The notes beneath the pieces were generated by a model. That model saw only the letters and a list, made by a program, of their open reading frames with translations. It was not told where the DNA came from and searched no databases. A stretch of DNA of 64,000 bases from Phycisphaerales bacterium (GTDB taxonomy: Bacteria; Planctomycetota; Phycisphaerae; Phycisphaerales; SM1A02), in contig JAKVBU010000011.1 in the NCBI GenBank assembly GCA_022446885.1, positions 89,210 through 153,209 on the forward strand. The letters run 5' to 3'. Position 1 is the stretch's first letter. Each line of letters begins with the position of its first letter. Positions 42,134 through 50,538 of this stretch are shown in pieces. A program made the translations under genes and the position numbers.

Positions 42134-43015
42134 ATGATGAACCGACCCCTCTGTATCAGCGCAACCCTCATGGGACTGACGGCCCCCGCCTGGGCCACAT
42201 CAGGCATTCCGGAGACCGATGAAGCTGGCATCGCCATTGAAGTGATCGGCTCCAATCTCGTCGCACTGATGGATGATGAGGGTGATCCCATTCCCAACCG
42301 AACGATCCGGCTCGTCGCAGTGCTGCCTGAGGGGTGGCGACTTGAAGCTGTGGCTGGAAATCCAGAACAGCCACTGTTGCTGCAGCCCAATAACGGCACC
42401 TTCTATCAGAACAACCTCGGCGGCGCCACGAGCATGTTCACCAACTCAGGCCTGTTCGAGTTCTTTCCCTCTCTTGAGTTTGACAGCTATGTCACCATCG
42501 GTTCCCACGCCGCAAACGGATCCCCGTGGTCGGCGAATAACCTGCAAGCTGTGGGCTTCGACTTCACCGACTTCGCAAGTGGCGGAACCATCAGCGGAGA
42601 CAATGGCTCGTGGTTCATCACACCGCTCGATGAACAAGGAGGCCAGTGGGCCTTCGCCGACAGCTGCGGCAGTGATCGAAATGGCGTGACGATCGCCCAA
42701 CTGACCTTGGTTGGCGAAGGGGCCACTGTGTCATTCTCTGGTCTGCTGCAGGTGCGAGATTCAGACGAGACCACCTGGCAGGACTTCTTCAGCGTATTTG
42801 AGACCCTGCCAGACGATCGATCCCCGGCCGATCTGCCTCGATCCTGCAGCGGCGACCTCAATGGAGACAGCACCGTCAATATCGACGACCTGCTCGCCAT
42901 GCTGTCCAACTGGTACGGGGATCGCTGCCAAGTGGACCTGATCGTTGACGATGTCGTTGACGCAACGGACGTCATCAGCCTGATCGAGCAATGGGGCCCC
43001 TGCCCAATGGGATAG
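42134..43015 (+). CDS. Secreted dockerin-type protein sharing a domain with the 58829 gene
   Basis: The 293-residue protein has a signal peptide (PLCISATLMGLTAPAWA). Residues about 25-225 resemble the N-terminal domain of the protein at 58.8-61.2 kb: VAGNPEQP/VAGNASTT, GTFYQNNLGG/GTFYQSAVAG, FDSYVTIG/FDSYITIG, VTIAQLTLVG/VRVARLTVIG. The end is a dockerin-like pair (DLNGDSTVNIDDLLAML, VVDATDVISLIEQWG). The frame opens at GTG 42125, but ATG 42134 or 42137 is more likely, with GGTGAGTGAG upstream. No known family named. Its stop (TAG) forms part of the TAGGCT hexamer of the next gene. Confidence 0.75.
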   Translation: MMNRPLCISATLMGLTAPAWATSGIPETDEAGIAIEVIGSNLVALMDDEGDPIPNRTIRLVAVLPEGWRLEAVAGNPEQPLLLQPNNGTFYQNNLGGATSMFTNSGLFEFFPSLEFDSYVTIGSHAANGSPWSANNLQAVGFDFTDFASGGTISGDNGSWFITPLDEQGGQWAFADSCGSDRNGVTIAQLTLVGEGATVSFSGLLQVRDSDETTWQDFFSVFETLPDDRSPADLPRSCSGDLNGDSTVNIDDLLAMLSNWYGDRCQVDLIVDDVVDATDVISLIEQWGPCPMG

Positions 43016-43018
43016 GCT
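43013..43018 (+). promoter_or_regulatory. -10-like TAGGCT 7 nt before dipeptidase start
   Basis: TAGGCT overlaps the stop codon of the upstream gene and is followed by TGGGCCC and the ATG at 43026. No Shine-Dalgarno sequence, again consistent with a leaderless transcript. Confidence 0.45.
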
Positions 43019-43025
43019 TGGGCCC

Positions 43026-44099
43026 ATGCCGCCTGCACAATCCCTGCCCAGGGTTCTCGATGGTCACAACGACACGCTGACACGGCTGCTGCCGCGCACG
43101 GGCGATGCCCCACAGTCGATCATGGATCGAGGCGATGCGGGCCACCTTGATGTGCCACGGGCCCGAGACGGCGGGCTTGCTGGTGGGTTCTTTGCGCTCT
43201 TCATTAGGCCTCGACCGACAGAGGGGGCCGATCCGACCGAGCCGATCCGCGATGAGCGAGGTGCGTGGACGTGGACACCGGGGCCCATTGATCATGCCTG
43301 GGCCCTGCAGGAGACCGCCCGGCTGCTCAAGGGGGTGGATGAACTGTTCGAACAGCATCCCCAGTCGCTGCGTCGGTGCCTGTGCACTGACGACATCCGA
43401 GCGAGCCTTGCCGATCAGCGGCTGGGCATCTTGTTGCACATTGAGGGCGCCGAGATGCTCTCGCCTGATTGCCGCGAATTGCCCGACCTGTATGCCCGGG
43501 GGCTTCGCAGCATCGGCCCGGTGTGGTCTCGGCCCAATTGCTTCGCCACTGGCATCCGATTCGGGTGGCCCAGTTCCAATGATGTCGGTGCGGGCCTGAC
43601 GGATGCCGGACGGACGCTGGTACGTGAGTGTGAGAACTTGGGCATTGCGATCGACCTCTCCCACATGAATCTGCGGGGGTTCATGGACGTGGCTGAGATC
43701 GCCACCAAGCCGCTGATTGCCACCCACTGTGGCTGCCATGCGCTCTGCCAGAGCGCCCGCAACCTCACAGACGACCAACTACGCATCGTGGCCGAGTCTG
43801 GAGGCGTTGTAGGCGTCAATTTCTTCACCGGCGACCTACGCGGCGATGGCAGAAGTGAACCCGACATGCCCCTTGATCGGTTGGCAGACCATGTGCTGCA
43901 CATGATCGAGGTCATGGGCGTCGAGCATGTGGCCCTGGGTAGTGACTTCGACGGGGCGACCATGTGTGATGAACTCGGAGATGCCTCCGGCCTGCCGCGG
44001 CTGCTGCAACGGCTGCTCGATCGGGGGGTTTCTCAATCAGACCTGTCAGCGATTGCCCATGAGAATTGGCTGCGGGTGCTTGATGCCCATCTGTCCTGA
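43026..44099 (+). CDS. Membrane dipeptidase family (M19) metallopeptidase
   Basis: The 357-residue protein is of the renal dipeptidase (M19) family, binuclear zinc enzymes that split dipeptides and some lactams. The metal ligands are visible: VLDGHNDTL (His, Asp), LLHIEGAEML (bridging Glu), LSHMNLRG and ATHCGCHAL (His), and ALGSDFDG (Asp). The typical length is about 350-410. No signal peptide is evident, so despite the name it is probably cytoplasmic. Its gene is leaderless by prediction. It may recycle cell-wall or D-amino acid dipeptides; substrate cannot be inferred. Confidence 0.9.
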   Translation: MPPAQSLPRVLDGHNDTLTRLLPRTGDAPQSIMDRGDAGHLDVPRARDGGLAGGFFALFIRPRPTEGADPTEPIRDERGAWTWTPGPIDHAWALQETARLLKGVDELFEQHPQSLRRCLCTDDIRASLADQRLGILLHIEGAEMLSPDCRELPDLYARGLRSIGPVWSRPNCFATGIRFGWPSSNDVGAGLTDAGRTLVRECENLGIAIDLSHMNLRGFMDVAEIATKPLIATHCGCHALCQSARNLTDDQLRIVAESGGVVGVNFFTGDLRGDGRSEPDMPLDRLADHVLHMIEVMGVEHVALGSDFDGATMCDELGDASGLPRLLQRLLDRGVSQSDLSAIAHENWLRVLDAHLS

Positions 44100-44177
44100 C
44101 TGAGGTCAAGCCGCATCCGAGCATCAGTTTTACGTCTCCGGTTGTCACACAGGCCATGTCGTGGGGCATAGGCGAGG

Positions 44178-44183
44178 TACGCT
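44178..44183 (+). promoter_or_regulatory. -10-like TACGCT 8 nt before a small ORF
   Basis: GGTACGCT is followed by GAAACTGC and an ATG at 44192. Spacing equals that of other predicted leaderless genes. Confidence 0.4.
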
Positions 44184-44191
44184 GAAACTGC

Positions 44192-44359
44192 ATGCCAAGA
44201 CAGAGAGGGAGCCCGGTTAGCAAGTGCAACAACACCGTTGTGATGGCTGACCTGACTGTCATCGGAACAAACTTCGGCTGCCGAAGGGAAGGTCAATTGT
44301 CTGTCGAGCAAGCTACCTCTTACGATCCGGAAGATTCCCCAGCCAGTTCGCCGAGCTGA
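44192..44359 (+). CDS. Candidate 55-residue small protein (leaderless)
   Basis: In the 273-bp gap between the dipeptidase and the beta-helix gene, an ATG at 44192 opens a 55-codon frame (MPRQRGSPVSKCNNTVVMA...) ending at TGA 44357-44359. It has a TACGCT hexamer 8 nt before the ATG, as in nine other genes here, and no Shine-Dalgarno sequence. The protein has two cysteines and an acidic, Ser/Pro-rich tail. Codon use is less GC-biased than that of neighbours, so chance is not excluded. A 15-bp inverted repeat CTTCGGC-T-GCCGAAG lies at 44272-44286 inside it. No family recognised. Confidence 0.35.
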   Translation: MPRQRGSPVSKCNNTVVMADLTVIGTNFGCRREGQLSVEQATSYDPEDSPASSPS

Positions 44360-44372
44360 ATTCGGAGACCCC

Positions 44373-46058
44373 ATGCTTTCCTCCACCTGGCCACTCCTGC
44401 TGAACGTGATGCTCTCCTCCCCGACACAGATACCCGTCGGGGCGAGTCATGAGTACACCACGATCGTTGATGCCATCGCATTCGCACAAGACGAGAACAA
44501 CCCGGAAGGCTACGTGATCAAGCTCGCCGCACAGACCCACACTCTGGCCGGCGGTTCCTCTGTGAATCTCTTGAACTTCACTGGACCAGTGTCTATCTCA
44601 TCCCTTGACCCCGACTCACCGGCGGTGATTGAGGGTAACGGCACGATGCCTTGTATCAGCGCCACTGGCACTTCACTTTCGATCAGTCATCTGACCATTC
44701 ACAATGGATTTGGACAGAGTAATGGCGGCTGCTTCAATGTCAGCGGTGGATCTCTTTCGCTGGAAACCGTCAACGTTCATAGTTGTGCGTCGCTTGGACG
44801 AGGCGGAGCAATCTATGCCGATGGCGTCGATTCTGTGTCTTTGATCGGCTGTCAATTCACCGCCTGCACATCTTCAGACGGCGGCGCTGTCTATCTGTCT
44901 GGCAGCCCAGCTGTCATCGAGAATACGATCTTCTCAAACTGCTCGTCAGATGAAAATGGTGGTGCTGTCTATCTGTCTGACAGCCCGACTGACTTTGAGA
45001 CGACGACCTTCTCCAACTGCTCGACAGGCAGCAGTGGGAAAGGTGGCGCAATCTTCCAGGATTATCTCTCCCTGACTGAACTTGAGTCATGTTCCTTCCA
45101 AGACTGCGAAGCTCGCTTTGGGGGAGGCGCTTACCTTCAAACAGATGCCAATCTGACAGACTGCAGTTTCCAGAGCTGCGCCGCCGTCGGCATGACCGCA
45201 GGTGCCATTTGTCAATCTGGCGGTTCATCACAAACCACCCTGAACTGCACCAATTGCTCCTTCAGTGCCTGCAAAGCTGACAAAAGTGGTGGCGCTCTGA
45301 GCCTGAACAATGTGGATTGCACGCTCAAATTCTGCTCCTTTGACGGCTGTACTGCAGGAGTAGATTCTGATCTGGCCTCAGGAGGGGCGGCCACCGTGTT
45401 TGGTGGGTCTTTAGAGGTTGACTCCTGTCTCATCCAGAATTGCACCTCTACATATGGAGCCGCAGGCCTTAGGGTGTCCACCGGGACAGAGCCCACCTTG
45501 CTTGAGCTGGTGGTGAGTGAAACGGAATTCACGGCGAATTCCTGTGCAGATGGATTCGCAGCCCATCTGCACATTGAGACTTGGGGCGCCGACATCGGCT
45601 CGATTCATGCAACGATCACCGAGTGCAAGTTCGAGTCAGGCTCATCGAGCTATGGTGGCGCCCTCTCCTTGATGTGCAATCCGGGACAGGCTCTGGTGAC
45701 GGTTGACCGGTGTTCGTTCCGGAACAACCACACGCCGAACACTGCTCCTGAGTGCATTGCCCTTCATGGCTCGAATCCGGATCCCGTCACACTTACAAAC
45801 TCGACTGCCTGTGACCATGCTGCGGGGCAGGAGATTTCAGATGCAGTGATCGACGCAGGCAACAACACCCTCGGCAACTGGTGCTGCCCCGGCGATGTGG
45901 ACGCAGACGAAGATGTGGACGCCGACGACGTCACCGCCCTGCTGGAAGCCTGGGGCAGCGAGAGCGACGGTGATGACCGTGAAGACGCTGACCGAGATGG
46001 GGCCGTGGTCATGCACGATCTGATCGCCGTGCTCCTGAATTGGGGGGCCTGCGGCTGA
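44373..46058 (+). CDS. Secreted beta-helix repeat protein with dockerin-like end
   Basis: The 561-residue protein has a signal peptide (MLSSTWPLLLNVMLSS) and many GGAIYADG/GGAVYLSG repeats about 25 residues apart (residues 140-420), as in Pmp-type or right-handed parallel beta-helix proteins. Each repeat has paired Cys/Ser motifs (FSNCSS, FQDCEA, FDGCTA). The C-terminus is a dockerin-like pair (DVDADEDVDADDVTALLEAWG, DRDGAVVMHDLIAVLLNWG). Its base composition is lower in GC than neighbours and its codon use is milder, hinting at recent gain or relaxed bias. Probable adhesin, or an autotransporter-like passenger; no catalytic residues seen. Confidence 0.75.
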   Translation: MLSSTWPLLLNVMLSSPTQIPVGASHEYTTIVDAIAFAQDENNPEGYVIKLAAQTHTLAGGSSVNLLNFTGPVSISSLDPDSPAVIEGNGTMPCISATGTSLSISHLTIHNGFGQSNGGCFNVSGGSLSLETVNVHSCASLGRGGAIYADGVDSVSLIGCQFTACTSSDGGAVYLSGSPAVIENTIFSNCSSDENGGAVYLSDSPTDFETTTFSNCSTGSSGKGGAIFQDYLSLTELESCSFQDCEARFGGGAYLQTDANLTDCSFQSCAAVGMTAGAICQSGGSSQTTLNCTNCSFSACKADKSGGALSLNNVDCTLKFCSFDGCTAGVDSDLASGGAATVFGGSLEVDSCLIQNCTSTYGAAGLRVSTGTEPTLLELVVSETEFTANSCADGFAAHLHIETWGADIGSIHATITECKFESGSSSYGGALSLMCNPGQALVTVDRCSFRNNHTPNTAPECIALHGSNPDPVTLTNSTACDHAAGQEISDAVIDAGNNTLGNWCCPGDVDADEDVDADDVTALLEAWGSESDGDDREDADRDGAVVMHDLIAVLLNWGACG

Positions 46059-46080
46059 TTCGGCCCCCTCGGGCGAAAGC

Positions 46081-46086
46081 TACAAT
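46081..46086 (+). promoter_or_regulatory. -10-like TACAAT before lepA, next to a start-codon dyad
   Basis: TACAAT is followed by an imperfect dyad, GGTGGC-T-CCCC with GGGG-GCCACC (46087-46113), that ends exactly at the ATG at 46114. It could be an operator or a translation-blocking hairpin, but the predicted start of transcription lies inside the dyad. Confidence 0.4.
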
Positions 46087-46113
46087 GGTGGCTCCCCTGC
46101 TCCGGGGGCCACC

Positions 46114-47925
46114 ATGCCCATTCGCAACTTCTCCATCATCGCCCACATTGACCACGGCAAGAGCACGCTTGCCGATCGGCTGCTGCACGCCACCCGAGCC
46201 GTGACGCAGCGTGAGCACCGCGACCAGATGCTCGACTCGATGGATCTGGAACGCGAGCGTGGCATCACCATCAAGGCCTCAGCGGTCACCGTGCACCACA
46301 CCTTCGAAGGTGAAGACTTTCAACTGAATTTCATCGACACGCCGGGGCACGTCGACTTCACCTACGAGGTCTCGCGGGCCCTGACCGCCTGCGACGGCGC
46401 GGTGATGGTGGTCGATTCAACGCAAGGTATCGAAGCCCAGACGCTGGCCAACGCCTATCTCGCGATTGAGAACGAGGTGGACCTCATTCCTGTCGTCAAC
46501 AAGATCGACCTGCCCGCAGCCGACCCCGACACGGTGGCCATGGAGATCGAGTCCGTTCTGGGCCTTCCCGCTGAAGACTGCATCTATTGCTCAGCCAAGA
46601 CGGGCGAAGGCATTGAAGTGTTGCTCGATGCCATCTGCAAAGAGTTGCCCCCGCCACGCGAGGCGGTCATGGACGAAACTCGAGCCCTGATCTTCGACTC
46701 TCACTATGACGAGTATCGAGGCGTGATCGTCTATGTGCGTGTATTCGATGGTGAACTGAAGGTCGGCGACCGAATCCGCATGATGGGCACCGGCACCACC
46801 TGGACGATCACCGAACTTGGCCGAAACACGCCTCAGCCGGTCAAGGTCAATCGCATCGGCACCGCCGAGGTGGGCTGGCTCGTTGCCTCGATCAAGACCC
46901 TCGCAGATGTTCGCGTTGGTGACACGATCACCATGGACAAGCACCCGGCGCCAGAGCCACTGCCCGGCTACGAAGAGCCCAAGCAGATGGTGTTCTGCGA
47001 CTTCTACCCGGCAACTGCCGATGCTGGAGGCGGCAAACGCACCGACTTCGAGTCGCTGCGCGAGGCTGTCGAAAAACTGCAACTCAACGATGCCAGTTTC
47101 ACCTACGAGGTGCAGCACTCCGAGGCACTTGGGTTCGGGTTCCGGTGCGGATTCCTCGGGCTGCTGCACATGGAGATCGTGCAGGAGCGCCTCGAGCGAG
47201 AGGGTGGTGTGGAGATCGTGCAGACGGCCCCCACCGTTACCTATCAGGTTGACACCACCGCAGACGGCACGCTTGAGATTCACAACCCGGCCGACCTCCC
47301 CGACCCCTCTCAGATTCAGGGCATTCGCGAGCCGGTCGTGAAGGTTGAGATCATCTGCCCCGATGAGACGATCGGCGATCTCATGAGCCTCTGCGATTCG
47401 CGCCGTGGCATCTTCAAGACGCAGCAGTTTGTATCCAGCGGCCGGCAGATGCTCACCTACGAGTTACCGCTGGCCGAGATCATTTTCGACTTCTACGACA
47501 AACTCAAGTCGATCACGCGCGGCTATGGCACCATGGACTACGAGTTGGTTGAGTACCGACTCGATCGCCTGTCAAAGGTGGACATTCTGGTCAATGGTGA
47601 TCCGGTTGAAGCGTTGAGCCTCATATGCCACCGCGAAAATGCCGAACAGCGCAGCCGCAACATCCTCAAAGCCCTTCGCAAGCAGATTGACCGCCACCAG
47701 TTCGAGATCGCTCTGCAGGCGGCCATCGGTGGCAAGATCATCGCCCGTGAGTCGATCAAGGCTGTTCGCAAGAACGTCACCGCCAAGTGCTACGGGGGAG
47801 ACATCACCCGCAAGCGCAAACTGCTCGAGAAGCAGAAGGCGGGCAAACAACGAATGAAGAGCATTGGCTCGGTGAACATTCCTCAGTCCGCCTTTCTGGC
47901 GATCCTCGATCAGGGCGACGGCTGA
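46114..47925 (+). CDS. lepA: Elongation factor 4 (LepA) GTPase
   Basis: LepA is a ribosome-binding GTPase that back-translocates or paces elongation. The 603-residue protein has the full EF-G-like plan: G1 AHIDHGKST, G3 DTPGHVDF, G4 NKIDLP, domains II and III, and the LepA-specific C-terminal domain with GYGTMDYELVEYR, DPVEALSLICHRENA and AIGGKIIARE. The length is typical (about 599). The gene starts MPIRNFSIIAHID. It is separated from the preceding dockerin gene by 55 bp, which contains a -10-like hexamer and a dyad. The skp-like gene 19 bp downstream may be cotranscribed. Confidence 0.97.
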   Translation: MPIRNFSIIAHIDHGKSTLADRLLHATRAVTQREHRDQMLDSMDLERERGITIKASAVTVHHTFEGEDFQLNFIDTPGHVDFTYEVSRALTACDGAVMVVDSTQGIEAQTLANAYLAIENEVDLIPVVNKIDLPAADPDTVAMEIESVLGLPAEDCIYCSAKTGEGIEVLLDAICKELPPPREAVMDETRALIFDSHYDEYRGVIVYVRVFDGELKVGDRIRMMGTGTTWTITELGRNTPQPVKVNRIGTAEVGWLVASIKTLADVRVGDTITMDKHPAPEPLPGYEEPKQMVFCDFYPATADAGGGKRTDFESLREAVEKLQLNDASFTYEVQHSEALGFGFRCGFLGLLHMEIVQERLEREGGVEIVQTAPTVTYQVDTTADGTLEIHNPADLPDPSQIQGIREPVVKVEIICPDETIGDLMSLCDSRRGIFKTQQFVSSGRQMLTYELPLAEIIFDFYDKLKSITRGYGTMDYELVEYRLDRLSKVDILVNGDPVEALSLICHRENAEQRSRNILKALRKQIDRHQFEIALQAAIGGKIIARESIKAVRKNVTAKCYGGDITRKRKLLEKQKAGKQRMKSIGSVNIPQSAFLAILDQGDG

Positions 47926-47944
47926 CCAACCCGGAGACCAACAC

Positions 47945-48667
47945 ATGTCCGACCGCATTCGCATCTTGGCCCTCTCCTGTGTCCCGGCACTTGTCGTGGG
48001 TATCGCTTTGTGGCCGTCGACTGAAGCCGATGCTGAGTTTGCCGGCCCTGAACCACTGGGCCCGGCTTCCGAACTTGTGCTTGATGGAGGGGGATCAGAT
48101 GTCACGCTCAAAGCAGATGAAGGCCATCTGGCCTGGGGCGACAGCGCTTCTGATCGCGCCTGGAGCGAGGCTTGGGTCTCGATCGGCCCGCTGCTTGATC
48201 ACCTCATGCGTGACGAGACGTTTCAAGAGGAGCGGCAACTCCTCGCCGAGCAACTGCAAGAAGACGAACAACTCATCATCGACGCTCTGGAATCAGTACG
48301 AGAGCGGATTGAAGGGCTTGAGCCCGACGACCCGGACACACAGGCGCTCGCGCAGGAGGGTCGGAACCTGCTCCAGCAGCGAGACGGTTTCATTCAGGCC
48401 GCCCAGATCGCCCAGAGTCAGTTGGCAGGCACCCAACTGGAGCGGGCCTATCGCGAGTTGATCGATGCGGTGAAGATCGTTGCCGAAGCCAAGGGCATCG
48501 ACATGGTTCACCGGTTCATTCCCACCGACGAACCATTCAAGAGCAACAATGCAGCCGACGCAACGCTCGAGATACGTCTGCGATCACTGTTGGTCTACCC
48601 CGAGGGCCTGGACATCACCTCGGACGTCGCGGATGAACTCGGTCTTGATCTGGACGCAACGCCCTGA
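47945..48667 (+). CDS. OmpH/Skp-like periplasmic protein (third paralogue)
   Basis: The 240-residue protein has an N-terminal hydrophobic signal or anchor (RILALSCVPALVVGIALWP), a long coiled coil (about 75-165), then YRELIDAVKIVAEAKGIDMVHRFIP and RLRSLLVYPEGLDITSDVADEL. This C-terminal layout parallels copies 1 and 2 at 15 kb (YESIRVAAGTFAKANGYDMVLV, RRVLFAAESMDVTEALI). The VAVVD strand after the signal is poorly kept. GGAG precedes the ATG. It is alone after lepA, away from bamA, and may serve a different client or be divergent. Confidence 0.7.
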   Translation: MSDRIRILALSCVPALVVGIALWPSTEADAEFAGPEPLGPASELVLDGGGSDVTLKADEGHLAWGDSASDRAWSEAWVSIGPLLDHLMRDETFQEERQLLAEQLQEDEQLIIDALESVRERIEGLEPDDPDTQALAQEGRNLLQQRDGFIQAAQIAQSQLAGTQLERAYRELIDAVKIVAEAKGIDMVHRFIPTDEPFKSNNAADATLEIRLRSLLVYPEGLDITSDVADELGLDLDATP

Positions 48668-48679
48668 GTTGGAACTGGG

Positions 48680-50497
48680 TCAGGGCTGGATCACCGCAGC
48701 TCGAAGCCGCGCCGTAGCATCGGCTGCTGCTGAGGGGTCAACCGGCTCGGCAGGCAAAGCGTGGGGCTCTCCCTCAACAGTCAGCCCCTGCGCCCACTGC
48801 TCGATGTCGTTGAGCTCCGTTGGGTCAACCCCCGCTGGCGCGGGCACATCGAAGACACCTGCGGGTTCAAGTCCCACGTGAGGTTCAGACAGGGCTCGCA
48901 TGGCTACGTATGCCGCGACAGTGCCCGCAGCATCTCGAGGCATGACCAGCAGCGGCACCTTCGTAGGTGGTGTTGGGTGCGATTCAAATGGCAGTTGCGA
49001 TGCCTTCGACGCCCAGTGATCATGCCGCTGGCGACGAGACTCTTGTCGCTCATGCAATATCGATCCATGATGCTGGCCCGTGCTCAGAAGTGATGCAGCG
49101 TTTCGAAGCCGCGGGAGTCGCCGAACCAATGGTGCCAGCGAGGTGACATCCTGCCGGGCTGTGATGAGCCCATCGACAAGATCGGCCAGCATGGGGAGCG
49201 CCTCGGCTGCGACCAGTGCCGGAGCCGGCCGTCCGTCACGCGCGAGCGTCCCAGTGATGTCCAATGCCAACGACACGTCCACCAGCGCGGCCTCACCTCT
49301 CCCCTGTTCCAGCAGGGTCGCTGCGTGTGCCATCAACCCCCTGAGCAGCACCCACTGATCCGGCAGCCACCAGGGAACGGCCGCCTCTGGCTCACCCCAG
49401 GATTCTGGATAGCGGCCGTCACTGGCGCCCATCGCCTGAGCCAGACGAATCTGCACGGCGGATTTCGTGTCATCATCAAGCCACCAAGCACCCGACCCCT
49501 CCGTTGCCCTTCGAGCCGCCAGCACCCACAACCACGGCCGCTGCGCTCGCTCCCACGGTTCGAGTTCACCCTCGGCGATTGCTCGTAGCACCCGCGTGCG
49601 CTCCCGGAACAGCTCGCGGGCCTCATGGGCCCGGGAGAATGCCGGAGAGATCGGGGGCAGCAGCATGGCCGCCATGGGGCCAAAGTCTCCCCGCTGTACC
49701 TCCTGTTCGAGCGTTTCAATGGCGGCCAGCATCTCTTCGTGATCGGTTGTCTGCACCGCTGCCAGCAAACGGTCATAGGCCTGCTCGGCCGTCTGTAGAT
49801 TCGCCCGCATCATTGCGACGGCAAAGATGTTCCCCGCGTTTCCATAACCCAAACCCAGATCCGTCACGGCCTGTGGATCTTCCTGCAGTTTGCGATCCAG
49901 CCACCTGATCATGCAGTCTCGCTCTCGTCTAAGCGCCTGCTTCATGCGAATCCAGTCGCCTTGCCCCATACGCTCGTACGTCGGCAGGAGTGCCTCCGCC
50001 AAAGCGGCGTCGATCAGGGCCATGTCGATCGCCAGAGAGACCGAGTTGTCGAATTGCGATGCGTTGGCGATCGCTACGAGCGAAGAGATGAGCAGCTCCT
50101 GCTGGGCGATGTGCTCGCTCATCGAGATTGCGGTGTTCAAATCTGCAGCGGCCCGATCGCCATGCCCATCGACTAATGCCGTCAGAAACCTGGCGTCCAG
50201 CAGCCGAGTCCCATGCCGCATGGTGGAAAGCTCAGGCAGCAAAAGTTCCGGGCCCTGGTCGTAGTCGAGTTCCCAGTCGATCGACTCCGATCGGGCCACC
50301 CGCTCGAGCGCCGCAAGTGATGCAGCCGCCTGATCCAACGCGGCCCGGGCTTCAGGTGTGGGCGGCATCCCGTGGTGCAGCTGCGACAAAAGAACCCCCA
50401 CCTCATCATCCCAGGGCTCAAGATTGCCCAGCACACGTTGGTACTCGTCTGCGACATCGCCCACCAATAAAGCCAGAATCAGGAACAGCGTCTGCAT
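48680..50497 (-). CDS. Secreted hypothetical protein, mostly helical
   Basis: The 605-residue protein begins with a signal peptide (MQTLFLILALLVGDVADEYQR) and is rich in Ala, Leu and Arg with many amphipathic helices (e.g. LERVARSESIDWELDYDQGPELLLPEL). The C-terminal part ends with Pro/Ala-rich stretches (FDVPAPAGVDPTELNDIE). No known domain or catalytic motif was identified. The ATG at 50497 is 41 bp from the divergent nitroreductase start; the frame extends to 50539. A TATGCT-like hexamer lies upstream. Related unannotated proteins in this phylum are likely, but this was not checked. Confidence 0.55.
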   Translation of the reverse strand: MQTLFLILALLVGDVADEYQRVLGNLEPWDDEVGVLLSQLHHGMPPTPEARAALDQAAASLAALERVARSESIDWELDYDQGPELLLPELSTMRHGTRLLDARFLTALVDGHGDRAAADLNTAISMSEHIAQQELLISSLVAIANASQFDNSVSLAIDMALIDAALAEALLPTYERMGQGDWIRMKQALRRERDCMIRWLDRKLQEDPQAVTDLGLGYGNAGNIFAVAMMRANLQTAEQAYDRLLAAVQTTDHEEMLAAIETLEQEVQRGDFGPMAAMLLPPISPAFSRAHEARELFRERTRVLRAIAEGELEPWERAQRPWLWVLAARRATEGSGAWWLDDDTKSAVQIRLAQAMGASDGRYPESWGEPEAAVPWWLPDQWVLLRGLMAHAATLLEQGRGEAALVDVSLALDITGTLARDGRPAPALVAAEALPMLADLVDGLITARQDVTSLAPLVRRLPRLRNAASLLSTGQHHGSILHERQESRRQRHDHWASKASQLPFESHPTPPTKVPLLVMPRDAAGTVAAYVAMRALSEPHVGLEPAGVFDVPAPAGVDPTELNDIEQWAQGLTVEGEPHALPAEPVDPSAAADATARLRAAVIQP

Positions 50498-50525
50498 GCA
50501 AACATCCCTTGGGTACTGATCAGCA

Positions 50526-50531
50526 TATCCT
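50526..50531 (+). promoter_or_regulatory. -10-like TATCCT 7 nt before nitroreductase start
   Basis: GCATATCCT is followed by CCCGACA and the ATG at 50539. No Shine-Dalgarno sequence. It identifies the start inside a frame open from 50128. Confidence 0.5.
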
Positions 50532-50538
50532 CCCGACA

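Noticed and set aside
44272..44286. CTTCGGC-T-GCCGAAG as a terminator
   Set aside because: The stem is short, has no T-run and lies within the candidate small gene.
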